Shown here piece by piece: positions 52,051 through 63,549 of a DNA stretch of 64,000 nt. The stretch is from Dugong dugon (Eukaryota; Chordata; Mammalia; Sirenia; Dugongidae), in the NCBI GenBank assembly GCA_030035585.1, contig CM057481.1, forward strand, positions 10,131,128 to 10,195,127, in the 5' to 3' direction. The stretch's first letter is position 1; each line of letters begins with the position of its first letter. The notes under the pieces were generated by a model, which was not told where the DNA came from, searched no databases, and saw only the letters and a list, made by a program, of their open reading frames with translations. The position numbers and the translations under genes were made by a program.

Positions 52051-53206
52051 CCTTTGCCATACTTGCCTTAAAAGGTCACCATATAAATGTAAGCTGGTGA
52101 CTTGTCCTCTCTGACACCGCAGTGCCATTTTTAATTGCATCTGGGTGATGAATCTACAGCATCAAGACCCTGGATAAACGTGAGGTGTCCTGAAGAGTGG
52201 CAAGTTGTGTGGAGTGGCCATCAGCATTGCCTCCCCGCAAAGCCCCTAAGTGGAGCATTTGGCTCTTTTCTCCACTCCCTAAAAATCACTTGGCGAGCTT
52301 GGTAAGGTGCGAGATTCCTGGGCATCGTCCAAGCGTGGTTGATTTTGCATCTCTAGGGCTGGCAACTGGCATCGACATTTTGAGTTTTTCCTCAGGTGAT
52401 TCTGCTGCATGTTGTACCACTACTCAAGTGGAATAATCTGTTGGATCTTGATATTCTAAATATCTAGGTAGCTGGCTATGCAGAAGGATACCAGTTCCCT
52501 CCCCATCTCTGTCTGGCAAACTCTTATTCATCCTTCAGGCCTATCCAAATGCCCTGTCCTTTGGGGAGACTTCTACAATCCCCACAAGGTCAAACTAATT
52601 ACTCCGTCCCTGTGCTTTCAGAGTTAGTTAACACGTGTTTTTGAGCAGCTACTACATACCAGGCACCCCACTAAGCTATAAAAGCATTACTGCATTTACT
52701 TCTCCCTCTTTGAGAATAGAAACTAATGTCATCATCTCCACTTTAGAGATGAGAAAAAGGTGACCCCGAGAAGTGAATTCACTTTCTCTAGGACATTTGA
52801 CTAAGTGCCAAGGGGGATCTTTACTACGTCTTAGTTAATCTTCTTGAGATCTGTGGTTCTTACCTGAATGTGAGTTTCTAATCATGAGTGCTGGTGTCTA
52901 GCTGGCCTTTGCATTCCCAGGAGCAAACACAGGGCATGGTGCATAGTGGGTGCTCAACAAATCTTCGTTGAATTAAGTGAAGAAATGATAGAATAATTAT
53001 AGTAACTGGACAATAAAGGACAGTTCTGGTTGCTTCCCAGTCTCTGCCTTTGTTCAAGCTTTCCATCTCAGGACTCTGATGGTGGCAGAGGAGGTGGACT
53101 TCTCTGAGGGTGAAGACTCCAGATGTTTCTGAACTCCGCTGTCACCTCATGCCTGTGATTCTGGTCCATTGGTAGCTTCCTATCAGAGAGCATCAGGAGA
53201 CTTAGC
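52051..53206. other. Intronic sequence, mostly unique
   Basis: L2-like phrases occur at 52500-52640 (CTGTCTGGCAAACTCTTATTC, AATGCCCTGTCC) and 52880-52980 (GCATAGTGGGTGCTCAAC). A MIR-like antisense core is at 52690-52800. No exon is visible. Confidence 0.5.
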
Positions 53207-53219
53207 AAGTCATAGATTA

Positions 53220-53430
53220 CAAAAAACAAAAACAAACAAACCAACTGTCAAGTCGATTCTGACTCATAGCAACCATAGGACAGAGTAGAACTCTCCCATA
53301 GGGTTTCTAAGACTGGAACCTTTACAGAAGCAGACTGCACATCTTTCTCCCATGGAGCAGCTGGTGGGTTCAAACTGCCGACCTTTTGGTTAGTAGTTGA
53401 GCACTTAACTACTGTGCCACCAGGGCTCCT
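53220..53430 (-). repeat. AfroSINE, long form, with 13-bp target-site duplication
   Basis: AAACAAACCAACTGTCAAG tail, GATTCTGACTCATAGC, GGAACCTTTACAGAAGC, head TTAGTAGTTGAGCACTTAAC. AAGTCATAGATTA (53207-53219) and AAGTCACAGATTA (53431-53443) flank it. Confidence 0.95.
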
Positions 53431-53443
53431 AAGTCACAGATTA

Positions 53444-54181
53444 GGGACTTAATAAATACTTGCCTCGTTGAGTCAGGGATGCGGAAAAAAGGTGAACACA
53501 TCTTTTGATGCGCTTTTATTGTGGTTGTAGATGGAGTTTCATTTCTTTTTATAAAGAAAAGAAAGTATTTCATATAAATATATTTTATGTATTATTTTTC
53601 CACATCTAAGCAGGCAAAACTTCTTTTCAGATACAGTTATCTTCGGTTTGAGTAATGACTTTTCTGAGTCTCAGCTTTTGTGGCTGTAAAATAGAAAAGT
53701 TAGAGAAAAACATATCTAAGCTTCTTTCCAGCTTTCTGATTCTGCATTTTCATCAGAACCTTGGACGGGGTTTTGAAGAAATTTTAATTATTCAAGTACA
53801 AAAGAGCTCTAAAAATGGAATATCTTTAAGTGAGTAAAATTTTATTTCCAGCCTAGTCTCTTCCTCCAAGCTAGTTAGAATCTGAAATTTATGTCTAAAT
53901 TTCTAGATACAGAAGCATCTAGAAAAAAGGAACTGCAAAAAGAAATAAACCGTAGCAGCATGAATAAGAAAATTACGCATACCAGTTATCCCAGAGCTAA
54001 ATAGTTTCCTGTAATTTCTCAGATTTTCTTCGAATTGTTCATTTATGTAGCTTGGTTAAAGGTTTTCGGTAACATGGTAGAAATGATAAGAATTGCATGT
54101 GCTGTTTGATTGCTTTTTTTCTTTAATCAAAGCCATAATCCCTGTTTACATTTGAACTTTGTTTTATTGTTTCTTTTGCAG
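53444..54181 (+). other. Intron end upstream of the coding exon
   Basis: AT-rich and repeat-free. It ends in TTGTTTTATTGTTTCTTTTGCAG, a strong polypyrimidine tract and AG acceptor at 54180-54181. Nothing else is recognised. Confidence 0.6.
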
Positions 54182-54244
54182 CGTAAACGGAAGCAGAGTG
54201 CCCAAGATGAAGATGCTGTTAGCCTTTGTAGTCTTGACATAAGT
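54182..54244 (+). CDS. ARHGEF3: Internal coding exon of ARHGEF3 (RhoA/B guanine-nucleotide exchange factor), partial gene
   Basis: ARHGEF3 (XPLN) activates RhoA and RhoB through a DH-PH module and acts at the cytoplasm/membrane. This exon supplies a short N-terminal segment, not the catalytic part. It is 63 nt, phase 0 on both sides. It begins after the acceptor TTTCTTTTGCAG and ends before the donor GTAAGT at 54245. The peptide is RKRKQSAQDEDA followed by VSLCSLDIS: a basic cluster, which could act as a nuclear-localisation signal, then an acidic and Ser-rich stretch. I match it by memory to the alternative ARHGEF3 segment just before EPSNKRVKPLSR. The paralogue NET1 has a similar basic-acidic-SSLDL string at the same place, so NET1 is the main alternative, though the details favour ARHGEF3. 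The next exon is not in the window. The frame is intact. Confidence 0.78.
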
Positions 54245-54654
54245 GTAAGTATAGTGCGTTCTGCCTCCCCTGTGCTTGGAACATCTCCCGTCTCTGAGCA
54301 TATTTGCTAATACATATGCTGTGCTTTAAGTGGGTTTCCAAGATCTGACCGTAGAAGATGTGATATGACAGAAAACTTTTAACAAAAGAACATTTCATTT
54401 CACAGAAGGAAGCTGCATGGCCAACTTAAACTTCCAAGCTAACTTGTCTATCGTCTGTGTCTTTTCGCTCATAAAATAAATTACGAATTCAGCGCACCTG
54501 GGTAGACTCTAGATCAACCCGCTGTTTTAGAGTTTGGTTCAAGAAGATGGGCCAGGTGTTCCTCCCCTTTTGGGGGCACTTAGTGTGTTGGCCCCACTCA
54601 GGCAGCTGGTTGGCCCAAAGGCCAGAAGAAGTCTTCAACAGCATGGCGGAACAG

Positions 54655-54860
54655 TGTTGGATTGAACAGATTTTAGTTTGAATCAGGATTCTCACACTTA
54701 CTGTTTCTGTGACACCTTTCTCTGCCTCTATTTTGTCATCTGGAAAATAGGGTTGAAAACGCTTAACCTAACAGAGTTTTTGTGCAGATTAAATAAAACA
54801 ATAGAAGTAAGAATACCAAACACGTTGCCTGGTACATACTAGGCACCACCAAATGTTGGT
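54655..54860 (+). repeat. MIR SINE
   Basis: TAGTTTGAATCAGGATTCTC, CACTTACTGTTTCTGTGACACC, CATCTGGAAAATAGGG, TGTGCAGATTAAATAAAAC follow MIR order. Confidence 0.82.
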
Positions 54861-54989
54861 CTCATAGTTTTTTTCTTTAAAAGCATATATTTTCACATTT
54901 ATGCATATTAATTTGGGGAAAATATAGATAAGAATAAACATGTTCTTCACCTGATTTCAGCAATGATTTGGATGCATTGAATACTCAGT

Positions 54990-55125
54990 AGGTCCCAAGC
55001 ATTGTGCCCGAGTATATACTTAGATTATATCCATAGTTCTCACAATGACACATTTTAGAGATGAGGATAACAAGGCTCAGAGATGTTAGAAAAACTTGGT
55101 CAGTATCATACAGCTTAATAAATGG
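54990..55125 (-). repeat. MIR SINE fragment
   Basis: CACATTTTAGAGATGAGGATAAC, AAGGCTCAGAGATGTTAG and CAGTATCATACAGC are antisense MIR core. Confidence 0.72.
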
Positions 55126-55254
55126 TTTTTACGTACAGCAAATAAATGATTTTAGCAAAAAAACCCAAACAAACATAACTTTCCAAAAGGTATTTAAGTG
55201 ATTTGGTAGTTGAATGCTGGTGATGATAGAGACAAAAAGGTTTTCTTATATCTT

Positions 55255-55300
55255 TCATATATATATTTATATTCATATTTATATTCATATTTATATCTTG
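55255..55300. repeat. 12-bp tandem microsatellite (ATTTATATTCAT)
   Basis: About three units of ATTTATATTCAT follow a short (AT)n run. Its reading frame gives the repetitive peptide NINMNINMN on the minus strand, which is not a gene. Confidence 0.9.
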
Positions 55301-55567
55301 ATGCTTAATTTTAGCAGTTTTCTTGCATGGCATCCTTGTCTCCCCACTGATGAAACTGGCAAGCCTGCTAGGGCCTCTGATGCCCCAGTTATCCAGAGTG
55401 AGGACCTCAGACCCTCCCTGAGATCCCCAAGTCTGTTCGTCTTTTACCCTTCTTAAAATGTAACCATTGCTCGTGGTGGATCCTTCTAACATTAGGCCCT
55501 GGTCTCTCTGCCCTACCAAGACTGTGAAAGCCACTGGTATGAGATGAGAAGGCCCCTGCGCTAACAT

Positions 55568-55685
55568 TTAAAAACTGAGTCTTGGTCCTGGCCCTGCCTC
55601 TAATACTGGCATAGCCTGGGCAAGTAACTTCCTTTCTCTGGGCCTCTGTTTCCTCATGTGTTAACAAAAAGGGAGTGGGGATCAG
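55568..55685 (+). repeat. MIR SINE fragment
   Basis: CCTGGCCCTGCCTCTAATACTGGC, GGGCAAGTAACTTCC, CTGGGCCTCTGTTTCCTCATG. Confidence 0.75.
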
Positions 55686-55950
55686 GTCTTCCAAAACCAA
55701 TGTGAAAATTTGAAACTTCACTGAAGATGGATTATTGAATTCTCATCTGATGACATTTATTTACAAGCATAAACAATGCTGTTTTAGTTATTTTAATTAT
55801 TGCAGTGTTCTGTGATGCCAACAGCCATGGTGGAGTGAGCCCAAGCTGGCATCCAGTTAATGTACTTGAGCATCTTCATTTCACCAGATGGAGCTTGTAT
55901 CTTCCAGTCTTTGGATCATTATTTTGATGGAGTTGGGTTAGTTTACTAGG

Positions 55951-58750
55951 TTGTCATCGTTGTTGCTGTCATTAGGTGCCATCGAGTTGGTTCTGACTCA
56001 TAGCGACCTTATGGACAACAGAAGGAAACACCAACCTGCTCCTGCGCCATCCTTACAGTCGTTGCTATGTTTGAGCCCATTGTTGTGGCCACTGTGTCAA
56101 TCCATCTTATTAAGAGTCTTCCTCTTTTTCACTGACCCTTTACCAAGCATGATGTCCTTTTTCAGGGACTAGTCTATCCTGATAACAGGTCCAAAGTCTC
56201 GCCATCCTTACTTCTAAGGAGCGCTCTGTCTGTATTTGTTCCAAGACAAATTTGTTTGTTCTTCTTCACCAGCACCATAATTCAAAGGCATCAATTCTTT
56301 TTCGGTGTTCCTTATTCATTGTCCAGCTTTCGCATGCATATGAGGCAATTGAAAATACCATGGATTGGGTCAGGTACACCTTAATCCTCAAAGTGACATC
56401 TTTGCTTTTTAACACTTTAAAAGAGTCTTTTGCAGCAGATTTGCCCAATGCATACATCATTTGATTTCTTGGCTTCTGCTTCCATGGGTGTTGATTGTGG
56501 ATGCAATTAAACTGAAATCCTTGACAACTTCAGTCTTTTCTCCCTTTATTACGATGTTGCTTGCTTATTGGTTCAGTTGTGAGGATTTCTGTTTTCTTTA
56601 TGTTGAGGTGTAATCCATACTGAAGCCTGTGGTCTTTGATCTTCATCAGTAAGTGCTTCCATCAAGCAAGGTTGTGTCATCTGCATATTGCAGGTTGTTA
56701 ATGAGTCTTCCTTCAGTCCGGATACCACATTGTTCTTCATGTAGTCATGATTCTTGGGTTATTTCCTCAGCGCACAGACTGAATAAATATGGTGAAAAAA
56801 TACAACCCTAATGCACACCTTTTCTGATTTTAGGTCACTCATTATCACCTTGTTCTGTTTGAATGACTGCCTCTTGGTCTATGTAATTGTGCATGTGAGT
56901 ACAATTAAGTGTTCTAGAATTCCCATTCTTTGCGCTGGTATCCATAATTTGTTATGATCCACACAGTTAAATGCCTTTGCATAGTTAATAAAACACAGAT
57001 AAACATCCTTCTGGTATTCTGTGCTTTCAGCCAAGATCCATCTGACATCAGCAAAGATATCCCTCAGTCCATGTCCTTTTCTGAATCCAACTTGAATTTC
57101 TGGCAGTTCCCTGTCTGTACTGCTGCAACCATTTTTGAATTATCTTCAGCAAAATTTTATTTGTTTGTAATATTAATGATATTGTTTGATAATTTCCACA
57201 TTCTGTTGAATCACCTTTCTTTGGAATTGGCATAAATATGGATCTCTTCCAGCTCGTTGGCCAGATAGGCTGTCTTCCAAATTTCTTAGCATAGATGAGC
57301 GAGTACTTCCAGCATTGCATCCGTTTGTTGAAACATCTCAATTGGTATTCCGTCAATTCCTGGAGCCTTGTTTCTCATCAGTGCCTTCAGTGCATCTTGG
57401 GCTTCTTCCTTGAGTACCATTGGTTCTTGATCATATGCTACCTCCTGAAATGGTTCAGTGTCAACCAGTTATTTTTGGTGCAGTGACTCTGTGTATTCCT
57501 TCCATCTTCTTTTGATGCTTCCTGCATTGTTCCTTCAATATCGCCCATAGTACCCTTCAATATTGCAACTTGAGGCTTGAGTTTTTACTTCAGTTCTTCT
57601 AGCTTGAGAAATGCTGAGTGTTGTCTTCCTTTTTGGGTTTTCTAACTCCAAGTCTTTGCACATTTTGTTATTGTACTTTACTTTGTCGCCTCCAGAGCTG
57701 CCCTTTGAAATTTTCTGTTTGACTCTTTTACTTCATCATTTCTTCCATTCACTTTAGCTACTCGATGTTCAAGAGCAAGTTTCAGAGTCTCTTCTGATAC
57801 CCATTTTGGCCTTTTCTTTCTTTCCTGTCTTTTTAATGACCTATTGCTTTCTTCAAGTATGATGTCCTTGATGTCATCCCACAACTTGTCTTCTGTCATT
57901 AGTGCTCAGTGCGTCAAATCTGTTCTTGAGATGGTTTCTAAATTCAGGTGGGATATACTCAAGGTTATACTTTGGCTCTTGTGGACTTATTTTAATTTTC
58001 TTCAGCTTCAGCTTGAACTTGCATATGAGCGATTGATGGTCTATTCTGCATGCAGCCCTTGGCCTTATTCTGATTGATAAAATTGAGCTTCTCTATCATC
58101 TCTTTCCACAGATGTAGTCTGTTTGACTCCTGTGTATTCCACCCAGCGAGATCCATGTGTATAGTCACTGTTTATGTTGTTGAAAAAGGGTATTTGCAAT
58201 GAGTGAGTCATTGGTCTTGCAAAATTCTATTACGGGATCTCCGGCATCGTTTCTATCACCAGGTCATATTTTCCAACTACTGATCCTTCTTCTTTGTTTC
58301 CAACTTTCGCATTCCAATCGCTAGTAATTTTCAATGCATCTTGATTGCATGTTTGATCAATTTCAGAGTGCAGAAGTTAGTAAAAGTCTTCAATTTCTTC
58401 ATCTTTGGCCTTAGTGGTTGGTATGTAAATTTGAATAATAGTTGTCTGGTCTTCCTTGTAGGCGTATGGATATTATCCTGTCACTGACAACATTGTACTT
58501 CAGGATAGATCTTGAAATACTCTTTTTGATGATGAATGTAGTAGCATTCCTCTTCAATTTGTCATTGCTGGCTTAGTAGACCTTATGACTGTCCAATTCA
58601 AAATGACCAATACCAGTCCATTTCAGCTTACTAATGCCTAGGATATTGATCTTTATGCGTTCCATTTCATTTTTGACAACTTTCAATTTTCCTAGATTCA
58701 TATTTCATATATTCCATGTTCCGATTATTAATGTTGTCATGGTAACAGGA
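55951..58750 (-). mobile_element. RTE (BovB-like) LINE, long (2.8 kb), decayed
   Basis: Recognisable minus-strand pieces: near 58740-58150 a disrupted APE-type endonuclease (LKWTGIGHFELD region, GRPDNYY); 57899-57678 KRPKWVSEETLKLALEHRVAK; 57356-57048 the RT entry region (FMPIPKKGDSTECGNYQTIS); 56460-56266 SYACESWTMNKEHRKRIDAF; then the 3' terminus with a short GTT repeat at 55951-55970. Every block is interrupted by stops or frame changes. It is nearly full length for the family (about 3.2 kb) but inactive. Confidence 0.9.
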
Positions 58751-59065
58751 CAAAACCTTCTGGGTTTTACTTTACTCACTGTGTGTTTTATTATCAGCAA
58801 AAAGCTTTTTGTATCTAGAGTATTTTTTAGTTTATGGAAATTATTAGAGTCATTGATTCTCCACATGTAAAGGATCCTGAGCTGTTTTATATTCCAGTCC
58901 CTTCATTTTGCAAATGATAGAGTGAAACTCCAGGGGGATATAGGCAGGACTTCAGTCTAGGTCGTTTCTAAGATCATGCCTCATCATACTTTTTTCCTCA
59001 AGTCTATATTGGTGTTTATTTTTCAGGCAAATATGTCTCTAGAAGCTTTATATCAAAGAACCACT
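58751..59065. other. Intronic sequence, unique
   Basis: Weak MIR-like phrase near 58900; otherwise nothing recognised. Confidence 0.4.
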
Positions 59066-59274
59066 GCTGTTGTTGTCGAGTGCCATCGAGTTAATTTTTG
59101 ACTCATAGCAACTCCATGTGACAGAGTAGAACTACCCCATTGTGTTTTCTTGGCTGTAATCTTAATGGGAGCAGATCGCCAGGTCTTTTTCTCATATAGC
59201 TGCTGGGTGTATTTGAACCACCAACACTTTAGTTAGCAGCCGAGTGCTTAACCGTTGCACCGCCAGGGCTCCTT
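59066..59274 (-). repeat. AfroSINE, long form
   Basis: GTTGTTGTCGAGTGCCATC tail, GACTCATAGCAACTCC, GCTGTAATCTTAATGGGAGC, head GTTAGCAGCCGAGTGCTTAACC. Confidence 0.92.
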
Positions 59275-61747
59275 AACCGCCAAGTTCTCTTAAATGAAAG
59301 GAGTGTTTGCAATTATGAATTGCAATTTTTGTTTTTGTCCTGAATGCATAAAGGACCTTGTCTTCTCATCATGCTCATCTCAGTAGCAGATAATGAGTAA
59401 AGCACCTTCTTTTCTCCTTGTACAGATGCAGATGTTGCCTTTTTTGGCCATCTTATTATAGGTCATGTTTTATGACAGTTAAGAGACTTTTATAGAAGAG
59501 AACATCATTACTACAGACAGGGCTGTGCATAGAGATTCAGCTATGGTCAAATTCATCTCTTATTTACTTGATACTTTTCCTGAATTTTGACAAAGAGATT
59601 TCCAAACACTGAGCAGAATATCCTCCATATATTGCCACAGAATGTTTGTAATAACTTTTCTTAAAGTTAGAAGAATCCTAGAAGCTGTTGGAGGGACGTG
59701 AAAACTAGTGTTTTGCGGGTTCTGCTGGCAGTGAGAGTCATACGGAGATGACAGAATGTGTGACAGATTCAGACGTGGCCGTGGAGGGAGTGTTACTCAT
59801 GTTCAGTACCGCATATCTTGTAGGCGCTCAATGCAGATGAGTTCAGCTGAGTGAAGTGGTGAGTGGAGCCCCTCATAGGAAGACATTTGCCACAAAAGCA
59901 ACGATGTCTAAATAAATATCTGATTCTAATTAATTGTTCTGATAAATAAATGGCCTTGTGGGCTGCTCAGAGGGACTTTATCTTTGTGCTTTTAAATGGT
60001 GATAGCCATAGGGTCACAGTCCCTTAACTGTCTGTCACTGATACTGAGGGGTATTTTGAGTCTGCTCTATGTGTAGTGGAAAGTATCTGAAAAAAAGGTG
60101 GGCTTCAGGGCTTGAGACATGCGGTAGGATGCGAGGGTTTAGAGAAGTAATATTAGTAACCCTCGATTTTGATTCCATTTAATAAGTGAAGAGACATTTA
60201 TCAGATGTTTTTGAACAAAAAGTTGCTAGATGGAGGGGACGGGGTCTTTGGGGGTCACAGGCAAGTTTCCGTGGAGGCTCAGCCCAATGCTGGGTACTCA
60301 TTGGGCTCTTGATAAATACTTACTGGTTGATGGATTTAAAAAAACAAAAAACAGTGAGCTTCCCTTCTGTGATACGGGATTCAGCACACGTACCCCCTTT
60401 AAAGACATCCATCTGTGACATTAAACTAGGAGGGGTTCACATGGGTGAAATCCTCCCCCTTTGATTCAAAAGTAAGTGGTGACTTACAGAGCCCCTCAGG
60501 AAGTCTCAGTGAGGATAGCAATGAACATTCTCACTGACTTCTTATTTTCTTTTAAAGCTTCCAATGACTGTTCTGACGGGTGCCTGGAAGAGAGTTTTCC
60601 TACCAAACTCCTCTCCAGCCTCCTGTTGAACTTGGACGTAGAGATCAAACAGGAGTGGGTAAGCTGGTTCTCTCACAACAGGGATCCTCGCTTGTTTGGA
60701 GGTCACTGACTCTTTTGGGAACCTGGTAATAGCGCTGGACTACAGAAAATTTTACAAAGATTGATGTGTGATTTCAGGGGATGGACCCCATGGAGCCCAG
60801 CCGAGACCCAAAGTTAAACATTCTTCTTACAGAGGAAATTGGAAGGGTTGTAAAATCTGGTGACGTTCCTCCAAAGAATTGTTTTCCCACCCTCCTCCAC
60901 TCCCAGCACTTGATGAAAACTGAATTCTGACTGGAAAGTCCATGCTAGTTGATGCTATAATTGGTCTCTTTTTTTTTTCCCACCACTTCACCCAATCCAC
61001 TGGCTGAACCCCCAGCTTCCGGGCATGACAGAAGGCAAACTATTCCGGGGGAGAAAAAAGCAATGTACAATTTTTAAAGCGATTTGCAGAGTGGAGACTG
61101 TCCCAGCAGCCGCCTACAAATCTTCTCTCACGTCAGAGAATGCGAGTGGGATGGCTGGGCAGAGATGGCTTCCCCCACAGCACTTTTCTAGTTTACATTT
61201 TAACTGGGAGGGATGCCTGCCTAAAGAACCGGGCATTCGCAAGGTCCCAGGAAAGGCCCTGGGTGGGAGAGCCAGGTGTGCAGAGGGCTGCCACACGGGA
61301 GGGCACTGCTCAGAGACCAAACATCCTTTCTCGAAAAACATCACGTTCTAGGGGTGGGCATAAAATAGTTTCCAGTGATAAAAATAATGTAAAAGATGAA
61401 AAGGAGGAATATATGTACCTCATAGAAAATTTGGAAAATGTGAGCAATAGATAATTCATCAGTAATCCCACCTGAAAACAGTAGCTACGTTTCGATGTGT
61501 TTGCTTCCTGTCATTACACACCCACTCACTTTAGAACTTTTTTCTCTGTGAAATATTTTAGACATACAGAATGGTATAAAGGATAATGTAAAACCCCTTG
61601 TAGCTACTAATGTAACTAAAGAAATAAGCCTTTTACAATAGAGGCAAAGGCCCTTGCAGACCTCTTTGCTCTGCTGAGTTTGATGTTTATTGCTTCCTTG
61701 CCAGTCTGTAGACTTACTGTGTATGTGTATCCTGTGTAGCTTATATC
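59275..61747. other. Intronic sequence, unique
   Basis: 2.5 kb with no young repeat. A possible cryptic exon at 60558-60658 is discussed under findings. Frames at 60186-60464 and 61025-61454 have no known domain. Near 61480-61620 there is a faint LINE-like 3'UTR pattern (GACATACAGAATGGTATAAAGG). Confidence 0.5.
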
Positions 61748-61960
61748 AGGCACCCTGGGGATGCAACGATAAAGCACTTGGCTGCTAACCCAGTGGTTGA
61801 CAGTTCAAACCCACCCTGCGGCTCCATAGGAAAAAGACCTGGCGATCTGCTTCCATGAAGATTACAGCCTAGAAAACCTTATGGGGCAGTTCTACTCTGT
61901 CACATGGAGTCAGTCACCACGAGTCAAAAATCTACTCCACGGCACCTAACAACAACATAG
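61748..61960 (+). repeat. AfroSINE, long form
   Basis: GGCACCCTGGGGATGCAACG head, GACAGTTCAAACCCACC, GATCTGCTTCCATGAAG, tail GTCACCACGAGTCAAAAATC and (AAC)n end. Confidence 0.9.
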
Positions 61961-62520
61961 CATAATGTATTTTTAACCGGCTTTTAAAGTTTATATAAGC
62001 TCACACAGTCTTTTTTTTTTTTAAATTGGGATAATAACACATAATAATTTATCCCTGCATGTTTCAGCTGCTATATTGAGAGCATTTCACCATATCTAGA
62101 AATATTCTTCAAGAGCATTATTTTTTTTCCTGTAAAATAAAAGAAGGGTTTTACTAGATTCAAAGATTTGGAAATCAGGAGGCGCCAAAATGAAAGTTCC
62201 AAATGGCGTTCCGAGGAGGGAGCATGAGCACAGATCTTTCATACGCAGTTTGGCAGAACTTTGTGCGGAGTTGGGAAGAGTACAAGGGGTATATTTGACT
62301 GGTTGACATTCAACACAAGAGCATTATTTTTATTAACTATAGAGTACTTTGTGAAACGGGTGTACCAGATTGATTTAATGGATACTTTATTAGCTGTTTA
62401 GGTAAGTTCCAACTTGTCGCTATTATAAACAACGCTGATGGACACCCAAGAATATCTTAGCGTCATCTCTTTTCTGGGTGAGATGAAGTCCGAGAAATGA
62501 AATTCCTGGCTAACAGGGTG
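61961..62520 (-). mobile_element. Old L1 3' region split by a short retrocopy
   Basis: TTTTTTTTTTTTAAATTGGG, CAGCTGCTATATTGAGAGC on the left, and on the right CAACTTGTCGCTATTATAAACAACGCTG plus GAAATGAAATTCCTGGC, are antisense L1 3'-end phrases. The insert at 62126-62315 separates them. Confidence 0.6.
62126..62315 (-). pseudogene. Short retrocopied insert of unknown source, with 16-bp target-site duplication
   Basis: Perfect copies of CAAGAGCATTATTTTT at 62110-62125 and 62316-62331 flank 190 bp. On the minus strand the insert starts TGTTGAATGTCAACCAG and ends TTTTATTTTACAGGAAA, continuing into the A-run (shared with the duplication). That is the signature of L1-mediated insertion of an RNA copy. 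I do not recognise the source; it has no tRNA-like boxes and one frame has only a single stop in about 60 codons. Confidence 0.7.
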
Positions 62521-63549
62521 TGAGCGTTTTTTTAAACCTGTGAATCCGTTTCTATGCGTCTGGCAGTGAGAGGTGGAAATGAAGCTCAGAGAAGTTGGTG
62601 TCTAGTCTGGGACCACCCAGGAGTGGGGTGTTGTCTTCAGGTTTCTGTGGCCCATCTCTCTTTCCATTACACAGCAGGCCCCTTGCTAAGTCTGTGATTT
62701 GATGGAGGAAATTTACTTACACTCCCCACTTTAGGAGGAGCCCCATTCTTGTGCAGCTCCAGGTCAGTGTCTGCCCTGATCCTCTTGTCTAAATGTCCCC
62801 ATCTTCCTAGCCTTTCCTGAGGAAGATATGGACTAGTCTCCTACACCCCACACCACTCCCTCAGGGCCCAGGCCCCTCTTTTAGCCATTGGGCATGATGC
62901 TGGTGGCTGGGCCTCCTTGCTATGCTGGTGGGGCTCCCCCACAGGAGTGGTGGCTGGATCATGATGGGTGCGGGACAGGATCGAGTTCACGTTCTTCCAA
63001 CATTTGGTTGGCCATTTTGCAGCCAGCAGAATGAGCCCTATTTAAAGTTCCTGGCGAGGCATGCTGCTGGTTCTCAGTGCTTTTGAGACCCATGTATTGT
63101 TGCTCTGACCACCCCTTCTGTCTCCTCTGCAAAGTCCACACAGTTGCCCAAGAGGCACATGCTCCCTCGTGCCCGTTTTCTCTCCTTTTAAGGAGAGAGG
63201 TCACAGAAGAGCTGAGCTATAGTCTGCAAAGAGTGGAGTAGCCTTTTCTGCAGCTCGCTACCATGATTGCAGGTCCTCATTGCTGCTTAGCTCTGTTCAC
63301 TGTCTCAGTGGCCTCTTCTCCGGCCTCTCCGCCTCCTTGCACCCAGCAGCCGAGTCATCTTCTTAAAATACAAATCTTGCATGTCCCCAGAGTCCTTGCG
63401 GTGCTTACAGAGCCTTGTGCAGTCTGGTGCCTGCCCACCCTCTCACCACCATTGGCCATGGTGCTGGTGGCAGGGCCTCCTTTCCGTGCTGATGGGACTT
63501 CCCCACAGGAGCAGGTGGCTGCACCGTGATGGGTGAACCGCTCCTTTTT
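62521..63549. other. Intronic sequence with an 86-bp direct repeat
   Basis: Unique apart from the pair 62885-62970 and 63449-63535 (see findings) and a MIR-like phrase near 62570. Confidence 0.5.

Noticed and set aside
61025..61454. Overlapping 104-108 codon frames as an alternative first exon of ARHGEF3
   Set aside because: No match to the remembered alternative N-terminus, no donor in frame and no CpG-rich promoter.
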